NCBI GenBank assembly: GCA_013368325.1
Contig: JAACJK010000068.1
Coordinates: 186,001-250,000 of the forward strand
Length of the DNA stretch: 64,000 nucleotides
Origin: Ephemerocybe angulata
Lineage: Eukaryota > Basidiomycota > Agaricomycetes > Agaricales > Psathyrellaceae
Direction of reading: 5' to 3'
The position numbers and the translations under genes were made by a program. Of the stretch, positions 45,617 to 57,873 are shown piece by piece (within the stretch, counting starts at the first letter, position 1; every line of letters begins with the position of its first letter). The notes beneath the pieces are model-generated. The model searched no databases and had not been told where the DNA came from. It saw only the letters and a list, made by a program, of their open reading frames with translations.

Positions 45617-47438
45617 TCAGAGACCGCTGAGCAGACCGTCGGGCACAGATTGGACCTTCCCACAGGATGTCACAGTAACCAACTGCAGCCTGGGCAGCTG
45701 AACGTCCTTGAGAAGGTCTTGGTCAATCTTCCCCGCTCGCAGCGAGAACTGTTCCAGTGATTCAGAGACGTGGTCAAGTATGTTGCGTACATTCTCGGCT
45801 GACTTTCGCTGCATATATCCCGCAAACTCTACTTCCAAGTCATCGATTGTGCCGTCCCGGTAGTTGAGACGTAGTTCTTTTAAAGCACACTGAGATCGCC
45901 GCACCAGCCCAAGAATGTGGAGGGAGTTCTCGGCATGCTGACACTCGACGTCCAAGAGTTCGAGTTTGGGGAATTTCAGAGCATTGAAGAAGAAACCCTC
46001 TGCAAGCAAGTTGGCCTTGATCGAGAGCCTCTTGAGAGATGGAAGAACAACGCGACCATCGTCGCCACCAGAATCATGTCGTCCCAGGCGATCATGCAGC
46101 ATAATCTCCGAGCTCTCAAGAGAGATACAAGCATGTAGTACCCCGAGTATGACCGTGTTTCTCTCTGTCGTGGTGAGCGTGAGATGGGTGAGCTGAGCAT
46201 ATGGGAACGACAGCAGGCAGAGCTCGTGACGCTCGCACAGTTTGATCTCGAGGTGGCGAAGCTTGGGGAATCTCTCCCCTGAGAGAATACACTGGAGCTT
46301 GTCAATGTAGTGGTTGTGACCTGTTACATCAATCCGGAGAGTGTGTAGCTCTGTCCACTTCGCGCGTGTACTTGGCACCCGTTCGTGAACCGCGACTTGG
46401 TTCTCGTCTCCAATTATGATTGCTCTGTGCTGCTTTGTGGCGATAGCTTTAACAGGAGAGTCATCCCATTCAATGCCAGGGATGGATGCGCATGCACTAG
46501 TGCAGAGATCTATCTTGTTCGTTTCCGTCAGGGTTCGAAGGCCTCCAAATGTCAGACGACGACCGTCAGATGAGACCCCCGGCACAAGCATATCCTTCAG
46601 ATAGTTGATATCGCGGGTTCGAATTGATAGACTGGTAATCCTTGTGGCAGCATCAAGTCGCTTCTGGAGGGCATTGAGCCCAGGGCGCAAGACATACGGT
46701 CTCTCCCCGATGTCATATCGTGTCTCTGGATCGTATGTCGGGTCGACGAGGACGATGCTCAAATGGGCACGCTCAGCCCGCTTCAAGAACAAGGCATAAG
46801 TCGACACTTCGTCGAGGGTGGTCGCCATTTTGGTCTCCTCCCGTTCCTCTCCGTCATCGAAGTCCGGACTGACATATGTCTGAGCACGATCCCCACGACA
46901 GAATCCGGTCCAGTCAAACATGGGTGAAGGAATGCGATTCCCGTTGATGGATATATCGCTCCAGAAACGCGAAGTGCTGACAATAAACTCGTTCCACTGG
47001 CTGCAAACACTCCGAAGAATGGCGCGTGAGGCGTAGTGAGGTCCGACAGAGGATTCTGTATATGCAGGGGGATTCTCTGGGGCGAGCCCAAACGCTTCTC
47101 CGGTGACATTATCGTGGTCTCCGCAGATTAGAGGTTCAAGGATTCCTAGTAGAATCTCGTTTGGGAGACGTTGAATGTGAAGGCACTATGTAAGTGCAGC
47201 ATTAGTACACATGCGTCTTTTCTCCATCGCAGTACGTACTTTGACTGGGTTATCACCACGACGCTGCTGTTTCTTACCGGTAGGTATACCAGATGTCGCG
47301 GCCTAGAAATATTAGTTAGTCCCGATATTCCAATTCGCACATGCGACGCACCAGCTGGGCTCTGGGAACATCGTTCAATCCCCGCGCCTTCTTCGTCGGT
47401 GGTACATAATCTTCCCTCTTCACTTTTCTCTTTCCCAT
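45617..47438 (-). CDS. F-box/LRR-like protein (subfamily C), intact
   Basis: Three exons (47352-47438, 47240-47302, 45617-47185) join in phase to 572 aa. Exon 1 starts MGKRKVKRED, and exon 2 is short and basic. Exon 3 opens with the F-box LHIQRLPNEILLGILEPLI, then AILRSVCSQWNEF and FWSDISINGNRIPSP. Leucine-rich blocks follow: LVDPTYDPE, KWTELHTLRIDV, LSFPYAQLTHLTL, SLKRLSIKA, LELLDVECQHA and LEQFSLRAG. It ends shortly after LPRLQLVTVTSC, about 100 residues before the position where the related copy at 7744-9930 stops, so the C-terminus may be shortened. A substrate-recruiting role in SCF complexes is inferred from the F-box. Confidence 0.82.
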
Positions 47439-48078
47439 TGTAAAGCGCTTGAGGGAGAACTGAGAGTGAAGTTAGGCGACGACGGTGGGGGAGGAAAGCA
47501 AGATCCCGTAGGCGTGGTTCAACTTCAAGTCGTGATATATTGCAGCCCTTTGTTCTTTGTTGCACCATCAACGTCCCATTGCTCATGGTTCGTGGGACAG
47601 ACCTGACAATCATAAGTCTTCAAATTAGCCGCAAAGCATAATATTGGGATCGCATGACTAGTATTCTTCGAAGATTCGCTTGGTTCAACTGTTCAGAGAT
47701 TTCGAAGATCGATGTTAGCCACATCGGTCCATTCCCCCTCGCTGCGGTGCTTTGACTTCTACCCCAAATTTTGATGATAAACTGTACAGATGCAGGTGCT
47801 ATTTGGTGTATCAAGGTTATGAATGTGATCTCTAGGAGCACCGCCTAAATTCGAGAGCGCGTGTTGTTCACCAATAGCGAATAATGGCCACTGCTCCGTC
47901 GTCACGCGGATGTTTCAATTTCCCGATTTTGATAAGGCCGGAAGCAATACGCGTCTTCACTATCAACCACCACCTTTTTACAGGTGAGATCTCCCTCCCG
48001 CGATACGACGTTCAGGTGAGTACCAGCTTTCACATGGGAATCTCGCAAAAGGTTAATATTGGGCGACAGGAGGTAGTG
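47439..48078. promoter_or_regulatory. Divergent promoter region, two F-box-like genes
   Basis: 640 bp separate starts at 47438 (minus) and 48079 (plus). The right part (about 47920-47980) is a diverged copy of the upstream block found at 44955, 56941 and 60090, in the matching orientation. Confidence 0.5.
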
Positions 48079-49874
48079 ATGACACGAAACAAACCTAAGA
48101 AAGCACGCTCCAACTTGAAGGCGCCGTCGACCACCAAACCAGTCGCGAGCCCTGAGCCTGTATGTGACCTGCATCCTACTCGCCTCGCGTTGACAGTCTC
48201 ACTTACTTGTATGCAGCTATCAAAACGCACCACAGAAGCGCAGACTAAGAAAGCGAAAGGAATTTGGGGGATTGGAGCGGATGGTGTAAACGTAAGCACT
48301 ACAGTCACGAAGGCCGTTGATGATTCTAAACTATCTGTATAGCCATGCTACATAGAAAGTCTCCCAACAGAGATTCTCGACATGGTCATCAAGCTGTTAA
48401 TCACCAACCCAATCCCAACCCGCTCCCGGCGGGGGCTGAAGGTCGATCGCACAGTCCACGCCGGGTTCACCTCCCCGCCAATCGACAAAGTCGCCCATCA
48501 CAGGCTACGCTCCGTGTGTCGAACCTGGGCCAAGACCATCGACGCGACCCTTCGCGAGGTTCACTTTGACGGCGATCGTGCACCAGGGCCTATGTTCGTT
48601 GTGGTGGGGGGCGTGATGGAGGAGGAGATTCGACCGTCTGCCTTGATAGACGAGAATGGCGACGAGATCATCGCGGGGGAGGTGCGACGGACGCGGCTCG
48701 ACCTCGAGCGCATACCCGCAGGAGTACCAGTCAACTTGACGTTGATAAAGCCCAGATACGACGCAGACCCTGCTCCCAAGAGCTCGGGTCGACCAGGAGC
48801 GGGGCTGATGAGGCCTGGCGTGACCGACATGGTGAACTCGGTCCATAAAGGGGACATTGCGAGCCTCACCATCAACGACGACTGTGACACTGCATGGGTT
48901 CAGCACTTACTCGACGACAAAGGCGAAGAGCCAGACCAGCACTGGCCAGATGAGAGTATGGCGGAAGCTATCGATATCATGAAGAACTTCCATGATATCT
49001 ACGAGAAGATGCACGCCAGCCAGCCACCGAAACCGCGCCAGACACGCAGGCAGACCGCCCTTTCGAAGAAGGAAGACGAGAAAGTCTGGAAGAAGCTACA
49101 CACCTTGCGTCTGATATTCTCTGGCCGCGCCTCCTATGACACGATCTTCGCCCAGCTCTCCCCGCTCAAATTCCCTGCCCTACGATGCGTGGAGCTCCAC
49201 CTTCACACGTACGATCCCCTGCATCTCTGGGTTTTTCCCTATTCCCAGATCACGCACCTCACGCTGGGATCTGACACTTCAAACTTCATCCTCCTCTCGA
49301 TGCTGAAGCTCGGTCGACTTTCACTGGAATCTCTCAGTGTGCGTTTGCTGGCGGAGTATGAAGGCTGGGCACGATCTGGCAAGTACGAGCGTCAGGAGCC
49401 ATGCATCGAGTTTCCAAAGCTCCGAGTGCTGCGCCTCTACCGCAGAACCACGCAGGAAATCTTCGAGCAGTTTCTTGACGCCCTCGAATGCCCGAACCTT
49501 CGAACGTTCGAGATAACCGCAGAAACGAATGGTAGCGGATCCCTTACTCCAGCCGCTAGGTTCATCCAGCGATCCGGGTGTGCCCTTCGCGAACTGTACA
49601 TCGACACAGAAGATCGCCGTTCACTCAGCGATAGCACAGCGCTGGAGACGCTGATGAGAGACCACTCTGATGCTTTAGAGGTCTTTCACCTCCACGGCGG
49701 TCTCTTTCACTTCGATTGGCTGGATTATTTCACCGCTCCGCGCTTGAGACAGGTTGATTTTGTCTGCTTTGGGATAAAAGATCGGAGACTTAGCTCCCAC
49801 AGGCCCGAAGCAAAGGATTTTGCACTGCGTCTATTCCGTTGGATCCAGAAATGGGCGACCGAGGACTCCAAGAG

Positions 49875-50119
49875 TATGGCGTTCCGTTGTAACATTTATT
49901 ATTTCCCCCCTCCCCCAAAACTTTTTACCCCCAAATGACCTTTTTGACTCGAAATCCATAATTTTCACTAAGACTTGAGTAAGAGGGGGAAATGTGGTTT
50001 GGGGGGATTTTCGAAAATGGGGGGGGAGGTTTTGGAAAAGGGGGGGAACTTTTGCCGCGTCCACCCCCCGAATTTTCCCACCCCCCAAATCTGTGGCGCG
50101 CCCGCCCACTTTGAGCGTG
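49875..50119 (+). repeat. Left terminal inverted repeat of the 944-bp element
   Basis: Pairs with 50573-50818. Matches include TGTAACATTTATTATTTCCC, GACTCGAAATCCATA, TTACTCAAGTCTTAG in inverse, and CTGTGGCGCGCCCGCCC. Small indels occur in the G/C runs. Confidence 0.85.
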
Positions 50120-50572
50120 CTCGGAAACAAGTCACAACGAAGACTTCTCGTAATTGTTACAAGGTTATATGTAAGTAAAAGAATGACTCTCGAGTATTCC
50201 TGTGGTAAATCGAGTGGCTTGGAGTAAGTAATGAATGGCTATGGCTTTTTTTGAAGTCCTTAGTCCGAGCTTCCTCAGTATGACTCCCTGGTGCAGATTG
50301 AGATCCCTAGTGAGCCAATCCTGCGCTTCTCAGTAAATCCAAGCAAATATCGACACACGGTGCTCGCAGCTCATTACTCTTGCCCTTTCTTTTTTGTCTT
50401 AGACTTGAAGTTAAAGCATCACACGGTCGATTGCTAGCAAAAAATCCAGATTCCTGGTCTATGTTGTGGTAAGTTGTAACACTTGGTGTGCTGTAGTGAA
50501 CCGGGCTAGTACGTGACACTTTATCATGTCTTCTTTGAATAAACACGGTTGGAGCGTATAGGCTGATACACG

Positions 50573-50818
50573 GTCAAAGTTGGGGCGGGCGCGCCACAGA
50601 TTTGGGGGGTGGGAAAATTCGGGGGGTGGACGCGGCGAAAGTTCCCCCCCTTTTCCAAAACCTCCCCCCCCATTTTCGAAAATCCCCCCCCCAAACCACA
50701 TTTCCCCCCCTTACTCAAGTCTTAGTGAAAACTATGGATTTCGAGTCAAAAGGTCATTTGGGGGGTAAAAAGTTTTGGGGGAGGGGGGAAATAATAAATG
50801 TTACATCGGAACGCCATA
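50573..50818 (-). repeat. Right terminal inverted repeat of the 944-bp element
   Basis: Reverse complement of 49875-50119 with a few substitutions and length changes in homopolymer runs. Confidence 0.85.
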
Positions 50819-51068
50819 CAAGAGTCGCCACTCGCAGCTCGCAGTTCGCTTCTGCGCCGCCCCAGACAGAGACCACTGCATGCTCTACCGCACTGATGGG
50901 CCCGATTATCTGGGTGCGGTATCCCCACCCCAAGCTGTTGAATCCATACAGAACGAGTTGGTAGGAGCGGGAATGAAGGTTGAGGTTGAGTGGTTTGTGC
51001 ATGAGTGGGGTGTGCCTGGCTACGATGAGCAACCTTCCGAGCAGGAGGAGGTTGAAGCGAAACAGTAG

Positions 51069-51989
51069 TCGATACCTTTAGTTTATATTTCCAATTGAAT
51101 TTAGGCACTACGGTCCCAGGATATAACTAGTATGTCCCTCGCGATAGAGAGTCTAATTGACTATCCTATGCACACTGGCGTACCCGTTACTTAAACTTAA
51201 TATATGTGCCATGCCAATTCGAACTGTGAGCGATGGAGCTCAAAAACATGGCACGGCACGCTGATAGACAGTTGTCGTCGCGTTCGCGTTAATGGGGGAT
51301 TCGGCCGACGTTCGCGTCGACTTTTCGACGCGCACTGTTGCTGCTGAGACTTAGTAACGCTGGGCTGGAGAGGAGCGAAGGGCTCCTCATATCATCAGGA
51401 CCGTTAGAGCATCGCAGGTGCTAGACTGGACACCCACATGCTATGTAGTTAGGTCTTAAATAATGGCGCATCCAGCACATTCAGGTCCTCGGCTGGACTC
51501 ACACCCAGGCTATACTGTGATGAAGGAAAGAGACACAAGCGCCAATTGAGCGCCAAACGACAAGGGGGGTATTAAGTATGCCCGGCGATCAAACGCCGTC
51601 CCAACTCCGCTCAAGTCACCGAACCTTCGTCATCGTTCCGAATTCGTCCTCGAGGCCCTTTCCTCCCACCTCCATCATCCGTGCACGTTCCTCAACTGCT
51701 GCTCGTCTCTATCTAAGGATGCAGAGGCCAGTGTACGTCGACATAGCCTCGAGCTCCACCTCCCCGAACTCCCCATTTGACAGGTGCCTACGTCTGCGCG
51801 AGGGCAGAACTATGAGCACGTCTAGCTCCACTTCGTCATGATATCGCGACTCCACTATTAATGAGTCGTAGAGGTAAGATTACTTATAATAGCCTCAACT
51901 ATAGTATGCTGACGTGCACATCTACTTCCTCCATCGCCCCCTTCCTCTGTCCCATCTCCGTCCTTGCACATACACTCTAAACTGCTAGG
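51069..51989. other. Intergenic, no supported gene
   Basis: Just after 51068 is the TCGATACCTTTAGTT flank shared with paralogue 3' ends. A Ser/Arg-rich ORF at 51578-51841 has no similarity I recognise. Confidence 0.5.
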
Positions 51990-53010
51990 ATGACCAAAAT
52001 ATGGGGCTTCGATCTCTCAGAGATGCACTGGAGCGCGTTTGGCAGCAAGGAGATGATGGATCCGCGATACCACCTGCGTAAACAACGAATCAGTACGTCG
52101 TTCGACCCCCCTTCATCATTCGCACAACTGACGCATCCCAGTTGTCTACAAAATCGCCATGTCCGTCTCCTTGGCCTCCGAATGCACAGCAACATACTCT
52201 CTCTCCAAATACAACGCGCACCAATCGCACATCGAATCATACCCCTTCCCCTCTGCATCACCAATACAAGCAACAGAGAACAACGAAAGCCTCATCAGGT
52301 CTGCGATCAGCACGATCGTGTTCTGCGTCCTCGTCGCCACCGTCTTCGGTGCGGACTTCTTCTTCCTTCTCTTCTTTCCGCGGAGGCGGTATCCTTTGTG
52401 GTGGCATCGGCTGAGGAGTGGGGCGGCGGTTGTTGTGATGCTGGGGGTGTTCGCGAGTGCGGTGGCAAGTACCGTGAGTTCCTTTCTTTATTCATTCATG
52501 TACCTTACTCGCTCGTTGCGTTTGGCGATTGTGGGAAGGAGAGAGTGCTGATATGAGATGCTAATGGTGTTGTATTATAGGTTGTTATCGCTACGCAGGA
52601 GGCTACGATATACGGGCCCGGTGTGACAGAAGACGTTCGACAACGGCTCATCCAAGCATACGCGCGCCCACCACTCCGTACGTCCCTCTCCCTTCCCTCC
52701 CCCTCTTCCCCATCTCACCCGTCCATCTCCAACGAACCTTCGACGTACAGGGTACCGATCGTGGCCGCAAAACATCGCCTGGGCCGTCCTCGTCTGGCTC
52801 GCCTTCGTCCTCACAGCAGCTAGCACGGCACTCCTGCTTCGCGCGTCGGCGTACGACAAGCGCTATGGGCCTGAGGAGAGGCAGGAGGGTGTGGCGCGTG
52901 ATTACGAGGATGGGGCGAGTGAGAGGGAGAGGATTACGCCTGCGCCTGAGAAGACGACGAAGGGTAGGAGGGGCGAGGTTGGGTCGGAGAAAGGGGCGGT
53001 GGGGGTGTAA
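51990..53010 (+). CDS. Four-span membrane protein, fungal, unknown function
   Basis: Four exons (51990-52092, 52142-52473, 52581-52677, 52751-53010) agree in phase and give 263 aa. It starts MTKIWGFDLSEMHW and has about four hydrophobic segments: around VYKIAMSVSLASECTATYSL, STIVFCVLVATVFGADFFFL, AAVVVMLGVFASAVAST and IAWAVLVWLAFVLTAAST. The tail after LLLRASAYDKRYGPEE is charged and probably cytoplasmic. No signal peptide; the first span is weak. I recognise the layout as a conserved uncharacterised basidiomycete membrane protein but cannot name it. It is unrelated to the F-box genes around it. Confidence 0.72.
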
Positions 53011-54788
53011 TGTGGTTTGGTCTTTTGGTCTTTTGGTATGAAGGGGCCGGAGACGTGGGCGAGCGGGTTCGGGTTTCAGGTGTTGGGGTGCTTTTGGTTG
53101 GATTGGTTGGACTGTACTATATCGTATACCCTAATACCGTCGGTGTGTGATACTACCTAGCACTTGTTATTAGACTTTCGCTGTTTCGCTTTTCGGCGGC
53201 TGCTTGGAGTGTGTATACATACAGGAGAACGTAAGTATCTCTATCGCCCGTTCGGACGCTGTGTGTATAGAAGAGCGGGGAGTACGATCTTAGCTTCGCG
53301 AGTCATGGTAGAACAGTTGGCAGCGCGAAATATACGATTATGAAGTCAAGGATCGCGGACGACATCGCGGTTATTACGACCTTCAGTGTCGATGATAGTG
53401 GGACCTACCGTCCTGAGACCTCGCGAGCGGGTAGAGTCATATCGAGGGTTGAAGTTTGTCGTCATGTCTGTATTAGTGGGATGTGTGGAAGGTGGGTGAT
53501 AAGGCGCGTTCAGTTGAGTTACCCAAGATAGCTTCAACGTGCTACTGCTAAGGACTCACTCACCGTGCCAGGGGAGAAGGTGCGCAGGAACGTACGAAAT
53601 TGATAGACCATTGGATATCTATGGTCAAAGTTCCAGATCGGCCCAGGAGTGGGTCAGAGACGGGTTAACTGCCATGAACGCAGCTGGGTAACCAGTGAAG
53701 ATGGCGGAGAACCAGGCGGAGGTGCTTAGCAAGATGAATTAAAATGGATTGTGGTTTGTGTTGTCCGCATTGGAGTGGGCTGCGCTGATGTCGAGGAGAG
53801 ATGCTCAGAGTCGAGATGATCGCACTTCAAGGAAGATGAGATTCTCTCAGCGTTTATCCGTTGTGCGCTGAAGAGACGACTGAGCGTCTGGGTGCGAGGG
53901 AGCTCGGACCTCCACCGTCAATCACTCACGTAGCTCGCAGTAGGTAGAGGATCGAATAAAATGTATTGGTGTGCACGATGAGGGGAAGTCGGGAGAGGGA
54001 AGGTGAGTTACAGGGGGGGAGAGTAAGTAAGGAATAAAATTGAAGGGAAATCGCTATATAAATCATCGGATAAATCCGACGGAACGCCGACCGATATGAA
54101 TAGGCGCTCAGGCGAGGCGACGATCCCGACAGAGTAGACTACTGATGAACGTGATTTCAGTCCAGTTAAACGCGTACGAATTGAGGAAGGACGAACGAGA
54201 TAGCGTCGAGAGTGTTGAGGGCCCCGGCTGATTAACATGTTCAGCACAGCCTGCTGCACAGGTCATCAAGTCGCGGAAGCTAGAAGATAAGGGGACGTTT
54301 TCCACCCAGGAGATAGAGCGCGACTGCAGCGCGCAGGATTAGGAACTACCCAGCCCTCTATAATCGACGAACCGCGTAGCGATATGATTTATCGCTGCGC
54401 AGGTTAACCGGGTCCAACTCTAAAATCTCCGTTGAGGAGGACGGAAACGTGAACCGCGCACTGTGGGTGGGCTACGTGTGGGTGAGTGAAGGCTGCAAGC
54501 TTGGAGAGCTCCGCCGGAGGCCTAAGTATTATTGGATTATATCACCTTTACGAATTGTTTCGCTAATTTATGGGGCGGAACCAACTGCAGCGCCGCAGTC
54601 TAGCTCGCATCGCTCAATGGAATTTGCATAGAATAGTCTATTGTACTCTTTACGGTGACCGCGACACGCATTTACAGGCTAAATGAGAGTCCATAGAGGC
54701 GGCCGTACTAGATATATCCTGGTAGTGCCTAGTAAATTCAGTTGCGGAGGGTAAAGTTTAAACTGAAGGTATCGACTAATGTTTCGCT
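53011..54788. other. Intergenic, no supported gene
   Basis: 1.8 kb with only short ORFs. The last 30 bp (AACTGAAGGTATCGACTA) is the 3' flank motif shared with the paralogue ends at 21927 and 51068. Confidence 0.5.
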
Positions 54789-56843
54789 TCACCACTCAAC
54801 TTCCCACCACTCAAGATCAATCTTCATTCCTGCCTCTACAAGCTCGTCCCGCATGGCTTCAACCGTGTGAGGCGGGGATAGCGCGGTTATAGTGCCCAAT
54901 TCGCACATGTCGTAGAAATATAGATGTCCAAAAGGTTCCGAGGGGACAGCACAGAAGCGGACTGCGAGCTGCGAGTGGCGCTGGCGACTCTGGGAGTGTT
55001 GAGTGTCCAGTCCTCCAGTGGCCCATCCCTTGGCCCAGTGAAGTACACGCAGTGGAAAGGCCGCCGCATCTTCTTCCCATTTGGCAGGGAGCCAGAAGCA
55101 GGTAAAATTAAGTTCCCTCAAGCGCGGAGCGGTGAGGGGACCCAGCCAATCGTGGGAACAGATGCCACCGTGAAAGTGAAAGACTTCTAAAGCATCAGAG
55201 TGGTCCCTCATCAGCACCTCAAGAGCTGCACCATCGCTCTCTGAAAGGGAGCTACCCGAGTCGATGTCGATGTACAGTTCGCGAACGGTGCATCCAGATC
55301 GCTTGATAAAATTGGCCGCTGGAGTGAGGGGTCCGATATGGTATTCATAATCCTCTGTGCTTATGTGGAACGTTCGGAGGTTTCTGCACGTGAGGGCTTC
55401 AAAGAACTGCTCGAGGCTCTTCTTCGCTGTCCCGGTGTATACCGAGTGAACGTGCAGTACTTCGAGCTTGGGAAAGTCGATGCACGGCCCCTGATGATCG
55501 TAACTGTATCCTCGCCCGTGTTGAGAGTCTCTCAGCAAACGGACAGTGAGAGATTCGAGTGATAGCCGAGCAAGCTTGAGCATCTCGAGAAGTATGAAGT
55601 TTGAAGTGCCGTCATATCCCAGCGTAAGGTGCGTAATTTGGGAATAGGGAAGAACCCAGAGGTGCAGGGGCTCGGACCCGCAAAGATGGAGTTCGACGCG
55701 ACGAAGGGCCGGGAACTTGAGTGGAGAGAGCTTGATGAAAAGTCTGTCGGGGAGCGGGCGACCGTCGAACATGAGACGCAGGGTATGTAGTTTCTTCCAG
55801 ACCTTCTCGTCTTCTTTCTTCGCAAGGGCAACCTGCCGGCGTGTCTGGTACGGACCCGGTTTAGGCGGCTGCCTGGCGTACATCTTCTCGTAGACATCGT
55901 GGAAGTTCTTCATGATAGCGGTAGCCTCGTCCAGATCCTGGTCTTGCCATTCCTGGTCCGGCACTTCAAGTTCGTCTTCTTCTGCTTCGTTGAGTAGGCA
56001 CTCAACCCATGCAGTGTCACACCTTTCGTCAATAGTGAGGGTCGCAAGATCTCCTTTGTGGACCGAGTTAACCATTTTGGTCAAACCAGGCCTCTGAAAG
56101 CCCCATCCTGGTTCAATAGCGTTCAAGACCCATGGGTCCGCATTGTACCTGGGCTTGATCAACGTCAAGCTAACTGGTGCTCCTGTGGGAATACGCTCGA
56201 GCTCGAGTTGTGTCCGCCGGACCTCGCCCGCGATGATCTCTTCGCCATTCTCGTCAAAGAAGTCGGACTCCCGAAATTCCTCCTCCATCACGCCCTTATG
56301 AGGCCCGCCGGGCTCGAGATACTCTGCGTCGCATATGAACATAGGTGCAGGGGAACGATGGCCGTCAAAGTGAACCTCGCGATGGGTTGCGTCGGTGGCC
56401 TTGGCCCAGGTTCTGCACACGGAGCGTAGCCTGTGATGCGCGGCTTTGTCGACAGGCGGGTAGGTAAAAGCAGCGTGGATTGTGCGATCGACCTTCAGCC
56501 CTCGTTCGGACCGGGTAGGGGGGTAGTTTGTGACCACGAGCTTGATGATCATGTCGAGGATTTCTGTTGGGACACTTTCTATGTAGCATGGCTATATAGA
56601 TAGTTTAGGTTAATCAGCGACCTGGATTAACGAATTCACCTACGTTTACACCATCTGCTCCAATCTCCCAACTCATCGTTTCTTTCTTGGCGTGAGCTTC
56701 CTTGTTGGCCTTTGACACCTACGTACTAGTAAGGGAGACTGTGGAAGGTGGGTGGAATAGAGGGCACGTACATTCGAGACGGACTCGAGAGCCTGGCGAT
56801 ACTTCTTCGACGGCGCTTTGGTGCGTACTTTCTTAGGTGCCAT
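54789..56843 (-). CDS. F-box/LRR-like protein (subfamily A), intact
   Basis: Three exons (56772-56843, 56644-56718, 54789-56591) are in phase and give 649 aa. It starts MAPKKVRTKAPSKKYRQ; exon 2 ends IGADGVN; exon 3 opens with the F-box PCYIESVPTEILDMII and LRSVCRTWAKATD. It has all subfamily blocks: VSLTLIKPRYNADP, VNSVHKGDLATLTID, KLHTLRLMFDGRP, VLPYSQITHLTLGYDG, RLSLESLTVRLL, LEVFHFHGG, RHSQLAVRFCA and the C-terminal LEWWEVEW. It is closest to the split gene and to the pseudogene at 57874. The upstream block at 56941-57070 is shared with them. SCF adaptor role inferred. Confidence 0.85.
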
Positions 56844-57873
56844 TACGGATTGCTGTTGCCCTTGCTTAGGTTTCCGAGCGACTTTCATACGAAAGCCAGT
56901 ACTCACCTGGTGTTCGTCTTACGATTCACGAAAAGGAGGTGTCGACTGGAGATGGTGGTGGTTGAGAGTTGAGAAGCGAATTGCATCCGGCGCTATCAAA
57001 ATCGCGGTTGGTTGAACATCCGCGTGATAAACGCGGAGCAGCCATTGTTCGCCCAGTTCGGCTTGGGCCGCTTGGTCCACATCCCGCGCTCCCCGTTTAT
57101 GCACAGTTCTCATAGCCATAATTGAGAACCCCTCACCCCAAGGTATACTACGTAGTCATAGATCGGACAGAATCCGTGCAGTCGTCCGAGATTATGTTCC
57201 GCAAGGGAGTCAAAGCACCGTCGTAAGTGAAGTTAGGGAAAGGGACAAACAGGCTAGCCAGGCGATGTTATGATTCTCGATACCCCAGTCTGTATATCAT
57301 TGGGAATACGGTATAGGACGAATATTAGCCGAAGAATTCTAGTCGCGCGATACGAATATTAGAATGCTTTACTGTGAGCTAACAGAACTATGTATGTACA
57401 AGCTCAGAAATCACTCTAGTTGGTACGGAATATCACACAAGAGTCGCTCCTGAGAATGCAGGAGGGACTGTCCGGAGTCTGGTACGTATGATAGACCGAA
57501 TATGCGATGGTGATGAGGACATAATAACCGGCTCGCCCCACTCCAAGCACGGAGGATATCTGGCGCAGAATTCTTGCTAAGGCTCAGCAGCAATGGTGAG
57601 CGAGTAATCTTGAAGTACCAGTCCAATCCCCCTTTAACTGAAAGAGAACAGTCAAGAGGTACGACCATTTCCAGATCAAGTAGCGATATCAATGTCGCTG
57701 GGTCGCTGGTAAAGACGACGAAGGATCCCCGGGTGTGAATAGTTGCTGTGTGGATACGATATCATGATGGATTCTCGAACACTGGCTACGATACAAATCC
57801 GAATATCACTTAATGGAGAATGTTAGAATAGAGCAGGAGCTGGCTATTAGATTATGAGGTAGGATTGCATCGA
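56844..57873. other. Upstream region with a duplicated promoter block
   Basis: 56941-57070 repeats the block seen at 44955-45068 and 60050-60195. The rest (57071-57873) has no supported gene. Confidence 0.6.

Larger units (their letters stand above)
49875..50818. mobile_element. 944-bp non-autonomous DNA element with 245-bp inverted repeats
   Basis: The ends are TATGGCGTTCCG and its inverted copy CGGAACGCCATA. The flanking host bases CAAGAG are duplicated (49869-49874 and 50819-50824; a seventh base, T, is ambiguous). The inverted repeats extend about 245 bp with runs of C/G; the centre has no transposase ORF. Long inverted repeats without coding capacity fit a MITE-like derivative. A 6-7 bp duplication does not point clearly to hAT (8) or Mutator (9-11). 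Confidence 0.88.
48079..51068 (+). pseudogene. F-box/LRR-like gene (subfamily A) interrupted by a TIR element
   Basis: Exons 48079-48159 (MTRNKPKKARS), 48217-48291 (ending IGADGVN) and 48343 onward (PCYIESLPTEILDMVI) match the subfamily. The third exon is open through all usual blocks to EDSKS at 49875. There a 944-bp element begins; reading through it ends in a stop at 49936-49938 after 22 element-encoded codons. The host sequence resumes at 50819 with SRHSQLAVRFCAAP and runs to VEWFVHEW and a stop at 51068. The product as it stands lacks the last 80 or so residues. Apart from the insertion I see no damage. Confidence 0.87.

Noticed and set aside
51578..51841. 87-codon Ser/Arg-rich ORF
   Set aside because: Composition is typical of random GC-rich sequence; no recognisable domain.
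57411..57692. 93-codon minus-strand ORF
   Set aside because: No family similarity, no introns or context to support it.
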